DNA of 64,000 nt from Erythrobacter aureus (GTDB lineage Bacteria > Pseudomonadota > Alphaproteobacteria > Sphingomonadales > Sphingomonadaceae). The DNA is taken from assembly GCF_003355455.1 (NCBI RefSeq), contig NZ_CP031357.1, positions 1,590,501-1,654,500 on the forward strand, written 5' to 3'. The stretch's first letter is position 1. Every line of letters begins with the position of its first letter. Shown here piece by piece: positions 17,753-26,208 of this stretch. Made by a program: the position numbers and the translations under genes. The notes under the pieces were generated by a model, which ran no database searches, was not told the DNA's origin, and saw only the letters and a program-made list of their open reading frames with translations.

Positions 17753-19618
17753 ATGCACGCCTACCGTACCCATACCTGTGCCGCGCTGACCAAGGACAAT
17801 GTCGGCGAAACCGTCCGCATGTCCGGCTGGGTGCACAACAAGCGCGACCATGGCGGCGTGCTGTTCGTCGATTTGCGCGATCATTACGGCATCACCCAGA
17901 TCGTGGCCGACGAAGACAGCCCGGCGCTCCCGATCCTCGATAAGATCAAGCTGGAATCGGTCGTCACCATCGACGGAACCGTCAAGGCGCGCGCCGACGT
18001 AGCGGTGAACCCGAACCTGCCAACCGGCGCCATCGAGGTGTTCGCGCGCGAGGTGAGCGTACAGAGCCGTGCAGACGACCTGCCGCTGATCGTCAATTCG
18101 GCGGAAGACTATCCCGAGGAGACGCGCCTCAAATACCGTTTCGTCGATCTGCGACGCGAGCGGGTGCACAACAACATCATGCTGCGCAACCAGGTCATCA
18201 CCAGCCTGCGCCGCCGCATGACCGACCAGGGCTTCAGTGAATTCCAGACCCCGATTCTGGGCGCTTCCAGCCCCGAAGGCGCGCGCGACTATCTCGTGCC
18301 CAGCCGTCTTCACCCGGGCCGCTTCTATGCGCTCCCCCAGGCGCCGCAGATGTTCAAGCAGTTGCTGATGGTCGCCGGGTTCGATCGTTATTTCCAGATC
18401 GCGCCCTGCTTCCGCGACGAAGACCTGCGCGCCGATCGCAGCCCCGAATTCTACCAGCTCGACTTCGAAATGAGTTTCGTCACGCAGGAAGACGTTTTCC
18501 AAGCGATCGAACCGGTGCTCGCAGGGGTGTTCGAGGAGTTTTCCGGCGGCAAGAGCGTGACGCCCGCCGGTGAATTTCCCCGCATCCCTTACGCCGAAGC
18601 GATGCTTAAATACGGCACCGACAAGCCCGATTTGCGCAACCCGCTCATCATCTCCGACGTTACCAGTCACTTCGAAAAGTCGGGCTTCGGCCTGTTCGAA
18701 AAGATCGTCGGTGGCGGCGGCCGCGTCCGCGTGATCCCTGCTCCGGACACGCATGAAAAGAGCCGCAAGTTCTTCGACGAGATGAACGACTGGGCGCGCA
18801 AGGAAGGTTTCGCCGGCCTCGGCTACGTCACCCGCAAGGGCGGCGAGTTCGGCGGGCCGATTGCCAAGAACCACGGTACCGAAGGCATGGAAAAGCTCTA
18901 TGCCGAACTCGGTCTTGGCGAAAACGATGGCCTGTTCTTTGCCGCGGGCAAGGAGAAGGACGCCGCCAAGCTGGCCGGCGCTGCGCGTACCCGCGTCGCC
19001 GAAGTGCTCGAACTGATCGAGGAAGGCTGCTTCAAGTTCTGCTGGATCGTCGACTTCCCGATGTTCGAGTATGACGAAGAGCTCAAGAAAATCGACTTCA
19101 GCCACAATCCCTTCTCGATGCCCCAAGGGGAGATGGACGCGCTGGAAACCAAGGATCCGCTCGATATCCTCGCCTGGCAGTACGATATCGTTTGCAACGG
19201 CTACGAGCTTTCCTCGGGCGCGATCCGTAACCACCGCCCGGACATCATGTACAAGGCGTTCGAGATCGCGGGCTACAGCCAGGCCGATGTCGATGAGAAC
19301 TTCAGCGGCATGATCGAGGCGTTCAAGCTCGGCGCGCCGCCGCATGGCGGCTCGGCACCGGGTATCGACCGTATCGTGATGCTGCTGGCCGACGAGCCGA
19401 ACATCCGCGAAGTCATCGCTTTCCCGATGAATCAGCGCGCGCAAGACCTGATGATGGGCGCGCCCAGCATCGTTTCGCCCCGACAATTGCGCGAATTGAA
19501 CATTCAGCTATCCCAGCAGGCGCGCGAAGCGGTATCATCCGGTAATGCCGCCGAAGCCACCGACGTAAATGGAAATGGCGCCAGTCGTGACGAGCTAGGG
19601 CGCGACGAGAACGGCTGA
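17753..19618 (+). CDS. aspS: Aspartyl-tRNA synthetase
   Basis: About 621 residues. The N-terminal OB-fold anticodon domain (SGWVHNKRDHGGVLFVDLRD) is followed by the class II catalytic core with motif 2 (FRDEDLRADRSPEFYQ), the bacterial GAD insertion, and motif 3 (GGSAPGIDRIVML). A C-terminal tail of about 30 residues, rich in Asn and Ala, extends past the core. ATG 17753 begins MHAYRTHTCAAL as in the family; the frame is open upstream without similarity. A clear intrinsic terminator follows the stop. Confidence 0.97.
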   Translation: MHAYRTHTCAALTKDNVGETVRMSGWVHNKRDHGGVLFVDLRDHYGITQIVADEDSPALPILDKIKLESVVTIDGTVKARADVAVNPNLPTGAIEVFAREVSVQSRADDLPLIVNSAEDYPEETRLKYRFVDLRRERVHNNIMLRNQVITSLRRRMTDQGFSEFQTPILGASSPEGARDYLVPSRLHPGRFYALPQAPQMFKQLLMVAGFDRYFQIAPCFRDEDLRADRSPEFYQLDFEMSFVTQEDVFQAIEPVLAGVFEEFSGGKSVTPAGEFPRIPYAEAMLKYGTDKPDLRNPLIISDVTSHFEKSGFGLFEKIVGGGGRVRVIPAPDTHEKSRKFFDEMNDWARKEGFAGLGYVTRKGGEFGGPIAKNHGTEGMEKLYAELGLGENDGLFFAAGKEKDAAKLAGAARTRVAEVLELIEEGCFKFCWIVDFPMFEYDEELKKIDFSHNPFSMPQGEMDALETKDPLDILAWQYDIVCNGYELSSGAIRNHRPDIMYKAFEIAGYSQADVDENFSGMIEAFKLGAPPHGGSAPGIDRIVMLLADEPNIREVIAFPMNQRAQDLMMGAPSIVSPRQLRELNIQLSQQAREAVSSGNAAEATDVNGNGASRDELGRDENG

Positions 19619-19623
19619 CGAGC

Positions 19624-19656
19624 AAAAAAGGCGCGGGGGAATCCGCGCCTTTTTTC
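19624..19656 (+). terminator. Rho-independent terminator after aspS
   Basis: A GC-rich stem (AAGGCGCGG / CCGCGCCTT, loop GGGAAT) is flanked by A6 and followed by T6, beginning 5 bp after the aspS stop. The A-run and T-run make it usable in both directions, so it may also end the convergent gene at 19674-20105. Confidence 0.9.
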
Positions 19657-19673
19657 TTTAAGTCGAGCCCTGA

Positions 19674-20105
19674 TCAGTCGTACTGTTTCTCGATCATGTC
19701 GCCGAAACGCTCGCCTTCGCAAATCTCGCTGTAGCACTGTTGTACGATGGTCCGTTCCTGCGCTTCGAGCTGGCCGCTTTCCAACGCTTTTTCAAACTTG
19801 CCCTTGATGTAATCCTCGCCTTCTTCGACCCGTTCGGCGGCGGCTTCGTCATTGCTTTCGAATGCCGAGGTGATCGATTGCCACAGTTGGTGCGCTTCGC
19901 CAGTCAGGGTGCCCTTGGTAGTAAGTTCGTCGCCCTGCCGCTCGAGCTCGGCATTCATCTGCGCAAGCGTCTGTTCACGCTGTTGCAGGCGTTGGGTGAG
20001 GGCCTGCTTTAGTTGCGGACTGTCGGCTTTGTCGGCAGCTTGGCGATAACCTTCGACCGAGTCGAAGGTGGTATCGGTGAGACTTTTGAATACGGTACTT
20101 GCCAT
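19674..20105 (-). CDS. PA2169 family four-helix-bundle protein (DUF2383)
   Basis: About 143 residues, highly charged and helical, without signal peptide or membrane helix. The pattern (TDTTFDSVEGYRQAADKA..., paired acidic/basic helices, LTGEAHQLWQSI, AAAERVEEGEDYIKGKFEKAL) fits the DUF2383/PA2169 ferritin-like four-helix family, which is often stress-related. ATG 20105 has GGGAAG eight bases upstream; ATG 20162 would add unrelated residues. It is divergent from acpP and convergent with aspS. Function unknown. Confidence 0.82.
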   Translation of the reverse strand: MASTVFKSLTDTTFDSVEGYRQAADKADSPQLKQALTQRLQQREQTLAQMNAELERQGDELTTKGTLTGEAHQLWQSITSAFESNDEAAAERVEEGEDYIKGKFEKALESGQLEAQERTIVQQCYSEICEGERFGDMIEKQYD

Positions 20106-20259
20106 GATTTCGCTTCCCTTTGCAGTGTCGTGCATATCGAATAAACGACCGGGAGAGACCATGGGTTCGAGCTATCGGACGAGTTGCCCTTGCGCTGCGC
20201 CGCGCCGTTCATTAGGGCGACAGGCAATTCAATAACCCCCAAATCTGAGAGGGACAAAA

Positions 20260-20496
20260 ATGAGCGATACTGCCGACCGCGTGCAGAAGATTGTCGTCGA
20301 GCACCTCGGCGTCGAGGCCGACAAGGTCACCCAGGAAGCCAGCTTCATCGACGATCTGGGCGCAGACAGCCTCGACATCGTCGAGCTGGTGATGGCGTTC
20401 GAAGAAGAGTTCGGCGTCGAAATCCCCGACGATGCGGCCGAGAAAATCACCACCGTCGGCGACGCGACCAAGTATATCGAAGAGCACAAGGGTTAA
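20260..20496 (+). CDS. acpP: Acyl carrier protein
   Basis: 78 residues, acidic, with the phosphopantetheine attachment site GADSLDIVELVMAFEEEFG (serine 38). ACP carries growing fatty acyl chains for type II fatty acid synthesis. GAGAGGG lies just upstream as ribosome binding site. It is followed by a stem-loop and then fabF, the usual acpP-fabF order. Confidence 0.98.
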   Translation: MSDTADRVQKIVVEHLGVEADKVTQEASFIDDLGADSLDIVELVMAFEEEFGVEIPDDAAEKITTVGDATKYIEEHKG

Positions 20497-20536
20497 GCCC
20501 AGCGCTTTTCAGAACCCGCGCTTGTTGCGGGAACGG

Positions 20537-20568
20537 ACAGGCCCGACCCGATAACGGGCCGGGCCTGT
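20537..20568 (+). terminator. Stem-loop between acpP and fabF, possible attenuating terminator
   Basis: Fourteen-base arms with a single mismatch (ACAGGCCCGACCCG against CGGGCCGGGCCTGT) and a 4-base loop, followed by TGTCTTAT. The stem is strong but the T-run is weak. It could partly terminate after acpP and so set the known high acpP : low fabF ratio. That role is inferred. Confidence 0.6.
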
Positions 20569-20590
20569 TGTCTTATCTGCGGAGAATTAC

Positions 20591-21850
20591 ATGCGTCGTG
20601 TGGTCGTAACCGGACTTGGCCTCGTCACTCCCCTGGGCGGTGACGTAGAGACCTCATGGAAGAACCTGATCGCGGGCAAGAGCGGGGCTGGGCCTATTAC
20701 CCGTTTCGATACCACCGGGCAGAAATGCACCATCGCCTGCGAGGTGAAGCCGAAAGACCATGAGGACGGGTTCGATCCGGATAAGCGCGTCGATCACAAG
20801 GTCCAGCGCCAGGTCGATCCGTTTATTGTCTACGGTATCGATGCCGCCGGCCAGGCGCTCGAAGATGCCGGGCTCGCCGAGATGGACGACGATCTCAAGC
20901 TGCGGACCGGCGTATCGATCGGTTCGGGCATCGGCGGCCTACCCGGGATCGAGAGTGAATCGATCGTCCTGCACGAGCGTGGCCCGGGCCGAGTTTCTCC
21001 GCACTTCGTCCATGGGCGCTTGATCAACCTCATCAGTGGCCAGGTTTCGATCAAATACGGGCTGATGGGGCCGAACCATGCCGTGGTAACGGCGTGTTCG
21101 ACCGGTGCGCATTCGATAGGCGATGCGGCACGCATGATCGCGCTCGATGATGCGGATGTGATGCTCGCTGGCGGTGCGGAAAGCACGATCAATCCGCTGG
21201 GTGTTGCCGGTTTCGCACAGGCGCGTGCGCTCAACATGAGCATGAACGACCGCCCCACCGAAGCAAGCCGCCCGTATGACAAGGATCGCGACGGCTTCGT
21301 TATGGGCGAGGGCGCCGGTGTCGTGGTGCTGGAGGAATACGAACACGCCAAGGCGCGCGGCGCGACGATCTATGCCGAAGTGGTGGGCTATGGCCTGTCG
21401 GGCGACGCCTATCACGTCACCGCGCCGCATCCCGAAGGCAAGGGTGCGGAACTCGCCATGCGGATGGCGCTGAAGAAGGCGGGGCTCGACGCGACCGATA
21501 TCGACTATGTCAACGCGCACGGCACCTCGACCATGGCGGACACGATCGAGCTGGGTGCGGTCAAGCGCGTTTTGGGCGACGATCTCGGCGGCGCTTCGAT
21601 GAGTTCCACCAAGTCGGCTATCGGCCACCTGCTCGGCGGAGCGGGCGCGGTAGAGGCGATCTTCTGCATCCTCGCGATCCGCGATCAGGTGGTTCCGCCC
21701 ACGCTCAACCTTCACAATCCCGATGAGGGCACCGAGGGCGTGGACCTGGTCCCGCTCAAAGCCCGGCAGCGCGAGGTAAAAGCAGCCCTCAACAACAGCT
21801 TCGGTTTCGGCGGCACCAATGCGTCGCTGATCGTCAAGAAGGTCGATTGA
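20591..21850 (+). CDS. fabF: 3-oxoacyl-[ACP] synthase II
   Basis: 419 residues of the thiolase-fold KAS II family. The active-site Cys is in VVTACSTGAHSIGDA, the two catalytic His are in VNAHGTSTMADT and SAIGHLLGGAG, and the ending NNSFGFGGTNASLI is typical. It condenses acyl-ACP with malonyl-ACP in fatty acid elongation. Its stop lies one base before the mltG GTG start, so mltG is probably co-transcribed. Confidence 0.97.
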   Translation: MRRVVVTGLGLVTPLGGDVETSWKNLIAGKSGAGPITRFDTTGQKCTIACEVKPKDHEDGFDPDKRVDHKVQRQVDPFIVYGIDAAGQALEDAGLAEMDDDLKLRTGVSIGSGIGGLPGIESESIVLHERGPGRVSPHFVHGRLINLISGQVSIKYGLMGPNHAVVTACSTGAHSIGDAARMIALDDADVMLAGGAESTINPLGVAGFAQARALNMSMNDRPTEASRPYDKDRDGFVMGEGAGVVVLEEYEHAKARGATIYAEVVGYGLSGDAYHVTAPHPEGKGAELAMRMALKKAGLDATDIDYVNAHGTSTMADTIELGAVKRVLGDDLGGASMSSTKSAIGHLLGGAGAVEAIFCILAIRDQVVPPTLNLHNPDEGTEGVDLVPLKARQREVKAALNNSFGFGGTNASLIVKKVD

Positions 21851-21851
21851 T

Positions 21852-22823
21852 GTGAAGAAAGTCGGCTGCCTTGTGGCAGGCGTCCTCGCGCTGCTCTTGG
21901 CGGTGGGTGCGATCTGGTTCCTTTCCGGCTGGTGGGGCGATGCAGAGGTCGAAGAGGATACGAGCTTCATCGTCCCTTCGGGCGCAAGCTTGACATCGGT
22001 CGCCGAAAAGCTGGCGGATGAAGGTCTGATCGGCGACGTCGACGGCTTTCTGATTCGGGCCAAGATATTCGGATCGTCCGATCCGATTATGGCGGGCGAG
22101 TTTCTACTTCCCGCTGGCGTGAGCAATGCCGCGATTCTCGATACCTTCCAGCATGGTGAGGTAATCCGCCGGTTCGTCACGATACCCGAAGGCATGCCCT
22201 CGATCCTGGTACATGAGCGCCTGATGGCGGAGGAGTATCTGACGGGCGAAATCCCCGTTCCGGTCGAAGGCTCTGTCTTGCCGGATACGTACGATTTCGA
22301 GCGCGGCGAGGCGCGTAGCGCGGTGCTCGCACGGATGCAGGCGGCGATGCAGAATTACCTCGCCGAAGCGTGGCCCAAGCGCTCTGCCGATATCGCTGTC
22401 GATAATATCAGGGACGCCGTCATCCTGGCTTCGATCGTCGAAAAGGAAACCGGAAAGCCGAGCGAGCGGCGTATGGTCGCAGGGCTATATTCGAACCGGG
22501 TGAGGGACGGCATGTTGCTGCAGGCCGACCCGACCATCATTTATCCGATCACAAAGGGTAAGCCTCTGGGCCGCCGCATCCGCCAATCGGAAATCGCCGC
22601 GATCAACGATTACAACACTTACACGATGGTGGGGTTGCCCAAGGGGCCGATCACCAATCCCGGTCGCGAGGCGATCGCAGCGGTGCTGAATCCCGCCGAA
22701 ACAAGCGCACGCTACATGGTCGCGGACGGCACGGGCGGCCATGCCTTCGCCGAAACGCTGGAAGAGCATAACCGCAATGTGGCAAAGTGGTTCGAAATCC
22801 GCCGCGAACGTGGGGAAATGTGA
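21852..22823 (+). CDS. mltG: Endolytic peptidoglycan transglycosylase MltG (YceG-like)
   Basis: 323 residues: one N-terminal membrane anchor (residues 4-24), a LysM-like segment (SFIVPSGASLTSVAEKLADEG region) and the YceG domain with the catalytic glutamate in ASIVEKETG. MltG cleaves nascent glycan strands and sets their length. The start is GTG 21852, immediately after fabF. The ATGTGA at its end holds the GTG start of the next gene, so fabF-mltG-RNA ligase-like protein form a compact operon. Confidence 0.94.
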   Translation: MKKVGCLVAGVLALLLAVGAIWFLSGWWGDAEVEEDTSFIVPSGASLTSVAEKLADEGLIGDVDGFLIRAKIFGSSDPIMAGEFLLPAGVSNAAILDTFQHGEVIRRFVTIPEGMPSILVHERLMAEEYLTGEIPVPVEGSVLPDTYDFERGEARSAVLARMQAAMQNYLAEAWPKRSADIAVDNIRDAVILASIVEKETGKPSERRMVAGLYSNRVRDGMLLQADPTIIYPITKGKPLGRRIRQSEIAAINDYNTYTMVGLPKGPITNPGREAIAAVLNPAETSARYMVADGTGGHAFAETLEEHNRNVAKWFEIRRERGEM

Positions 22824-23350
22824 ACGAAGCCGGTGACGCGCCGCTGATCCTTACCGCGCTGCTTCCGCGGGATTTGCATGCCCGCTTCACCGCCCTGAGG
22901 GACGCGCATTTCCCGCCGGAGCGCAATTTTCTCGAAGCCCATGTGACGCTGTTTCATGCCTTGCCTGCAATGTGCGAGGCCGAGCTGTGCAGCCATCTGA
23001 AGAGGATTGCCGGTGAATTCGCGCCGGTAAAGGGGCGGGTCGATGGTCTGATGCCGCTCGGCGGTGGTACCGCTATCAAGCTGTCGAGCCCCGACATGCT
23101 TTATCTGCGCGACATGATCGCGGACCATTTCCATGGCATGCTCACCGGTCAGGATCGGCATCGTCCCGCGCTTCATGTCACGATTCAGAACAAGGTTGCC
23201 GTCACGGAAGCACGGGCTTTGCAGACGGCGCTGGCGGACACCATCGAACCGCACGCCTTCGTCTTTCGTGGCCTCGCTTTGTTCCGCTATCGCGGGGGAC
23301 CCTGGGAGGCGGTGAAAGATTTTGCGTTCAGGGGGAGCGGCGGGGCGTAG
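22820..23350 (+). CDS. 2'-5' RNA ligase family protein
   Basis: About 176 residues with the two HxT/x motifs of the 2H phosphoesterase superfamily, HVTLFH and HVTIQN, at the expected spacing of roughly 110 residues. Such enzymes act as RNA ligases or cyclic phosphodiesterases on RNA ends; the substrate here is unknown. GTG 22820 overlaps the mltG stop; ATG 22787 lies inside mltG and is less likely. Confidence 0.85.
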   Translation: MNEAGDAPLILTALLPRDLHARFTALRDAHFPPERNFLEAHVTLFHALPAMCEAELCSHLKRIAGEFAPVKGRVDGLMPLGGGTAIKLSSPDMLYLRDMIADHFHGMLTGQDRHRPALHVTIQNKVAVTEARALQTALADTIEPHAFVFRGLALFRYRGGPWEAVKDFAFRGSGGA

Positions 23351-23627
23351 CACGTCGGCGAGGGGCATCGGTGCGCCGCTTTCGCGGGGGCGATGATCGA
23401 TGGTTATGTACTGGCGCATGGTGCCGCTGCCATGCCTAGGTGGATACGGCGTCGCCCGATGTGTTTGGTCGCGGGCTGGTGACCGGGACCGGGCGCGTGA
23501 CCGAAGCCGTTTCGCAGCCCATCACAGAAAAGGCGAGCGGCACGCAATTGCGCGGTTGACCACATGCCCCGACCGCCCTAAATGCGCCGCCTGCCGAGCG
23601 GATTGTTGCCCCGGCAGGCCTCTTCGG
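23351..23627. other. Intergenic region before tRNA-Met
   Basis: No gene is supported in this 277-bp gap; short open frames lack protein-like composition. It should hold the promoter of the tRNA gene. A GC-rich imperfect inverted repeat (CCGGCAGG / CCTGCCGA type) occurs just before the tRNA. Confidence 0.5.
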
Positions 23628-23703
23628 GGCGGAGTAGCTCAGGTGGTTAGAGCAGCGGAATCATAATCCGCGTGTCGGGGTTCGAGTCCCTCCTCCGCTA
23701 CCA
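23628..23703 (+). tRNA. tRNA-Met (CAU)
   Basis: 76 bases including the encoded CCA. The acceptor stem GGCGGAG pairs with CTCCGCT (first pair G-U). The D-arm is AGCTCAGGTGGTTAGAGC, the anticodon stem-loop CGGAATCATAATCCG carries CAU, and the T-arm GGGGTTCGAGTCCC is normal. The G-U first pair and T-arm suit an elongator tRNA-Met; a tRNA-Ile2 with lysidine cannot be excluded without comparison. Its 3' end is the apparent integration site of the island that follows. Confidence 0.95.
23689..23703 (+). repeat. Candidate attachment site, left copy (tRNA-Met 3' end)
   Basis: The last 15 bases of the tRNA, CCTCCTCCGCTACCA, recur exactly at 42542-42556 in the same orientation. A duplicated tRNA 3' end bracketing foreign genes is the classical result of tyrosine-recombinase integration. 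An AT-rich inverted repeat (CATTTAT / ATAAATG, 23711-23733) lies just inside this boundary. Confidence 0.7.
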
Positions 23704-23934
23704 TTCAAGTCATTTATCTAATTGAAATAAATGGATAAATGCAGATTTTTCCAGAATCGATACCACAGGCGTTCCCACAATTTGCGTGGGACCGGGTGGT
23801 ATGACTTCGGAAGTGGCTGGACTGGCGTAATTCGATTCTGACCAATTCGGTGGGTACGCCTGTTTAGGCGTTCGCCTTATGAAAACTCACAGATTGAATT
23901 TCCCCAACTCTTCCTCTCGATCATCTGAGTTGGT

Positions 23935-24690
23935 TTAACTCTGAGCAGCGAGGTGGTCGGGGTCTTTCGCAGCCATCACTCGCGTCACTGACGCCCGGAA
24001 GCCGGACGGATCATCCCCTTGCTTCGTTAGCTGGGCCTCCACGAACTTGATGCCGCTTTCGTAGTGAGGTCCAAATTTGGCAGACAGCGCGATGGATTTG
24101 GCCTTCGCGGTTACGTCGGCATACAACAGCTCGATCATTGTTGCTGGGATCGTACCGTCGCCCGTACCAGCCTTGAACGCTGCCAGCCTGGGCCGCAACT
24201 CGGCGCACTCTGATTCGATCCGGTCGAGGATGGACCGCCCTTCCAGCTTAAGCCCAGCCCGATCTGTTTCCCTATCGGCTACCTCCGATCCGGCTGCGTC
24301 GAGGTAGAGATAGACCTGGAACATCCCCTGTATGGTGTCGGGGATCACCGCGCCACGCGGCTGAGGCATTTCGAGGTGGGCCCGGTCGTCGAGGAAGCAG
24401 GCCAACAAATCCTCTTGGCGGCGCTGATCGGACAACAAGAAGGGGTCCGACTGCCCGAAGTTGAACATCTTGTGGAGGGCTTCAATCCTGAGGTCCGCCC
24501 ATATCTCCACGACGCTCGCACCTTCGCGGCGGTGGGCTGGATATGAGAGCTTCCCGGCTTGAACGGCGGCGGTATAGTCGCGCACAGTTTCAGCCAGAGC
24601 TACGGCAAGCGACTGTGGCCCAATGAGCTGTTCCGCCAGCGCCCGCAATTCATCGTCAGACTGGCGTGGCTTCTTCTTAAACCAATTCCA
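23935..24690 (-). CDS. Hypothetical protein (island)
   Basis: About 251 residues starting from GTG 24690 (VWNWFKKKPRQSDDEL), which has a strong GAAGGGGAGGGG ribosome binding site; an earlier ATG lies inside the upstream gene. The protein is soluble and mostly helical, with no signal peptide or recognised catalytic motif. It has a short basic N-terminus and an acidic middle. It sits 20 bp downstream of the next gene, so the two probably form an operon. It is the first gene inside the tRNA-Met boundary. Function unknown. Confidence 0.72.
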   Translation of the reverse strand, partial: WNWFKKKPRQSDDELRALAEQLIGPQSLAVALAETVRDYTAAVQAGKLSYPAHRREGASVVEIWADLRIEALHKMFNFGQSDPFLLSDQRRQEDLLACFLDDRAHLEMPQPRGAVIPDTIQGMFQVYLYLDAAGSEVADRETDRAGLKLEGRSILDRIESECAELRPRLAAFKAGTGDGTIPATMIELLYADVTAKAKSIALSAKFGPHYESGIKFVEAQLTKQGDDPSGFRASVTRVMAAKDPDHLAAQS

Positions 24691-24710
24691 CACAGGCCCC
24701 TCCCCTTCGC

Positions 24711-25325
24711 CTAGCCGTCCGCAGCGGGCAGAGCAGGCGGTTCGTGATAAGCCTCTAGCTGCCACGGGCCTTGATATTCAGCGAGCACACCTTCGCCTAG
24801 CGCTGGCATTCCAGCGATGGCCGCGATCTGCCCAAGGCAACGGCTGAGGTGGCCGCGCAAAATCTCCAACCCGTCGAAGTAGGCCTGCCGAGTATCCGGC
24901 GGCCGGTGGAAATCTCCGAAGCGCGGGTGCGGCGGCGCATCGTCATCGCGGCGCAGTAGCTCCTCGAAGGTTTGGAACTGGCGAATGCCCAAGGCCATCG
25001 CATCGAGTAGCAGATAAAGCGGCCCGTCTTGTAGCTCTGCTAGCTCCACCTGCTTGTCCACTATGATCTGCCGTACTTCGCCCAGCGACTTGAGGGCGTT
25101 GTCAATGCAGCCGTCGCAACATTCCCATGCGGACAACACCCGCCGGTCCCGCAGCCGGATAACGAGCTCGCGCGCCACCTGGCGCTCCCGATCTTTCGGG
25201 CTGACCGCAATGCTGACGAAGGGCAGGTTCAGTGTCACGTCGCCCAAGCGGCCCTTCACTTGCCGTCGAGCCCGCACCACCAATTCGCCCATGTCGAACT
25301 TGAAAGGAATTTCCCCGCTTCTCAT
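24711..25325 (-). CDS. Hypothetical protein (island)
   Basis: 204 residues with a predicted beta-rich N-terminus (LGDVTLNLPFVSIAVSP) and a helical remainder containing a CCDGC motif near residue 71 that might bind metal. No family is recognised. It starts with ATG 25325 (MRSGEIPFKF) and leads a two-gene unit with 23935-24690. Codon use is similar to the chromosome but slightly richer in A/T at its 5' flank. A phage-defence or regulatory role is possible but not shown. Confidence 0.7.
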   Translation of the reverse strand: MRSGEIPFKFDMGELVVRARRQVKGRLGDVTLNLPFVSIAVSPKDRERQVARELVIRLRDRRVLSAWECCDGCIDNALKSLGEVRQIIVDKQVELAELQDGPLYLLLDAMALGIRQFQTFEELLRRDDDAPPHPRFGDFHRPPDTRQAYFDGLEILRGHLSRCLGQIAAIAGMPALGEGVLAEYQGPWQLEAYHEPPALPAADG

Positions 25326-25449
25326 TGCGATTCAATAACAAGCCGATGTCGATTGTGCGAGCGATTGAGACAAGATTGGCCAAGGTAATTGCAGGTGCTG
25401 GACAGTCCGAATTGGCAGATTGTTGCATTTAGTGAATTCTGAAACACGC

Positions 25450-25782
25450 TCACGCTGCCTTCACGCCGTGCGCTTCAAATTCCACGCCCAATTGCTTTCG
25501 AACCGCGCCGAAGATGGCGGCGAGATTGTCCATGCTCGGATTGCCTTTCTCTGAAAGCATCCGGTGCAGGCTCTTGCTCGGTCGATTGGTTTCAGCGGCA
25601 AGGCCTTCAAACCCGACCGACGCATTGACGAGGTCGCGCAGAATCAGGCGCGCAACGTGTGGTTCGCCGTTGAGAAATGCGGTCGCAGCTTCATCCAGCA
25701 TGGCCTTGGCAAATTCCGGATCGCGCGCGGCGCGTTCCTTCACCGTCTCCTTGAAATCGCGTGTCAGTGCCACCTTGCTCAA
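25450..25782 (-). CDS. HigA-like helix-turn-helix antitoxin
   Basis: 110 residues. The N-terminal half is charged and helical. The C-terminal half carries an Xre-like HTH (GFEGLAAETNRPSKSLHRMLSE..., then NPSMDNLAAIFGAV), as in the antidotes of the addiction-module killer family. It overlaps the toxin gene by 4 bp (toxin first), the HigBA order. It presumably neutralises the toxin and represses the shared promoter through the palindrome at 26132-26149. Confidence 0.88.
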   Translation of the reverse strand: MSKVALTRDFKETVKERAARDPEFAKAMLDEAATAFLNGEPHVARLILRDLVNASVGFEGLAAETNRPSKSLHRMLSEKGNPSMDNLAAIFGAVRKQLGVEFEAHGVKAA

Positions 25783-26117
25783 CTCCTTGCCTTCTTTGCC
25801 CTGGCCTTCCGGTTCTTGTATTCATCCAGCAAAGCGGTTGCTTGTCTGATGTCCGCCTGCTGCCGCTTCTTGGTCCCGCCAACGAAGAGAATGACCAACT
25901 GATCTCCGTCCCGTGTCAGATAGAGGCGGTATCCTGGCCCCCAATCAATCCGGTATTCGCCAAGCCCTTTGCCGATCCATTTGACGTTCAACAGATTGCC
26001 CAGCTCCATGCGGACGATAGCAGTGGCCACCTTGGCAGATGCCTGGACATCGAGATCGTCAAACCAGCCCCGGAAAGGGCAGGAGCCATCCTCGCGGACA
26101 TACTCTTCAATAATCAC
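25779..26117 (-). CDS. RelE/ParE-type (HigB-like) toxin
   Basis: 112 residues of the phage-derived Gp49/HigB-like addiction-module killer family. Typical marks are FRGWFDDLDVQASAKVATAI, the central LGEYRIDWGPGYRLYL, and the closing LVILFVGGTKKRQQADI with a basic tail. Relatives are ribosome-dependent mRNA interferases. It is the first gene of a toxin-antitoxin operon, with a palindrome 15 bp upstream. Such modules commonly stabilise mobile elements. Confidence 0.9.
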   Translation of the reverse strand: MIIEEYVREDGSCPFRGWFDDLDVQASAKVATAIVRMELGNLLNVKWIGKGLGEYRIDWGPGYRLYLTRDGDQLVILFVGGTKKRQQADIRQATALLDEYKNRKARAKKARS

Positions 26118-26131
26118 ATTACACCGCCTTA

Positions 26132-26149
26132 GGTAACATATACGTTACC
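26132..26149 (-). promoter_or_regulatory. Palindromic operator upstream of the toxin-antitoxin operon
   Basis: The inverted repeat GGTAAC-ATATAC-GTTACC lies 15 bp before the toxin ATG (26117), in an AT-rich promoter-like stretch. Its position fits autorepression by the HTH antitoxin. Binding is inferred. Confidence 0.6.
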
Positions 26150-26208
26150 ATTTGTCCAGAACGCGATTGCCTTGCTTTCAGGCACCTATGAACGAGAATC
26201 TCCCGCAT

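Noticed and set aside
17723..19486. 587-codon open frame antisense to aspS
   Set aside because: It is a GC-rich codon shadow of aspS; the plus strand carries all class II synthetase motifs.
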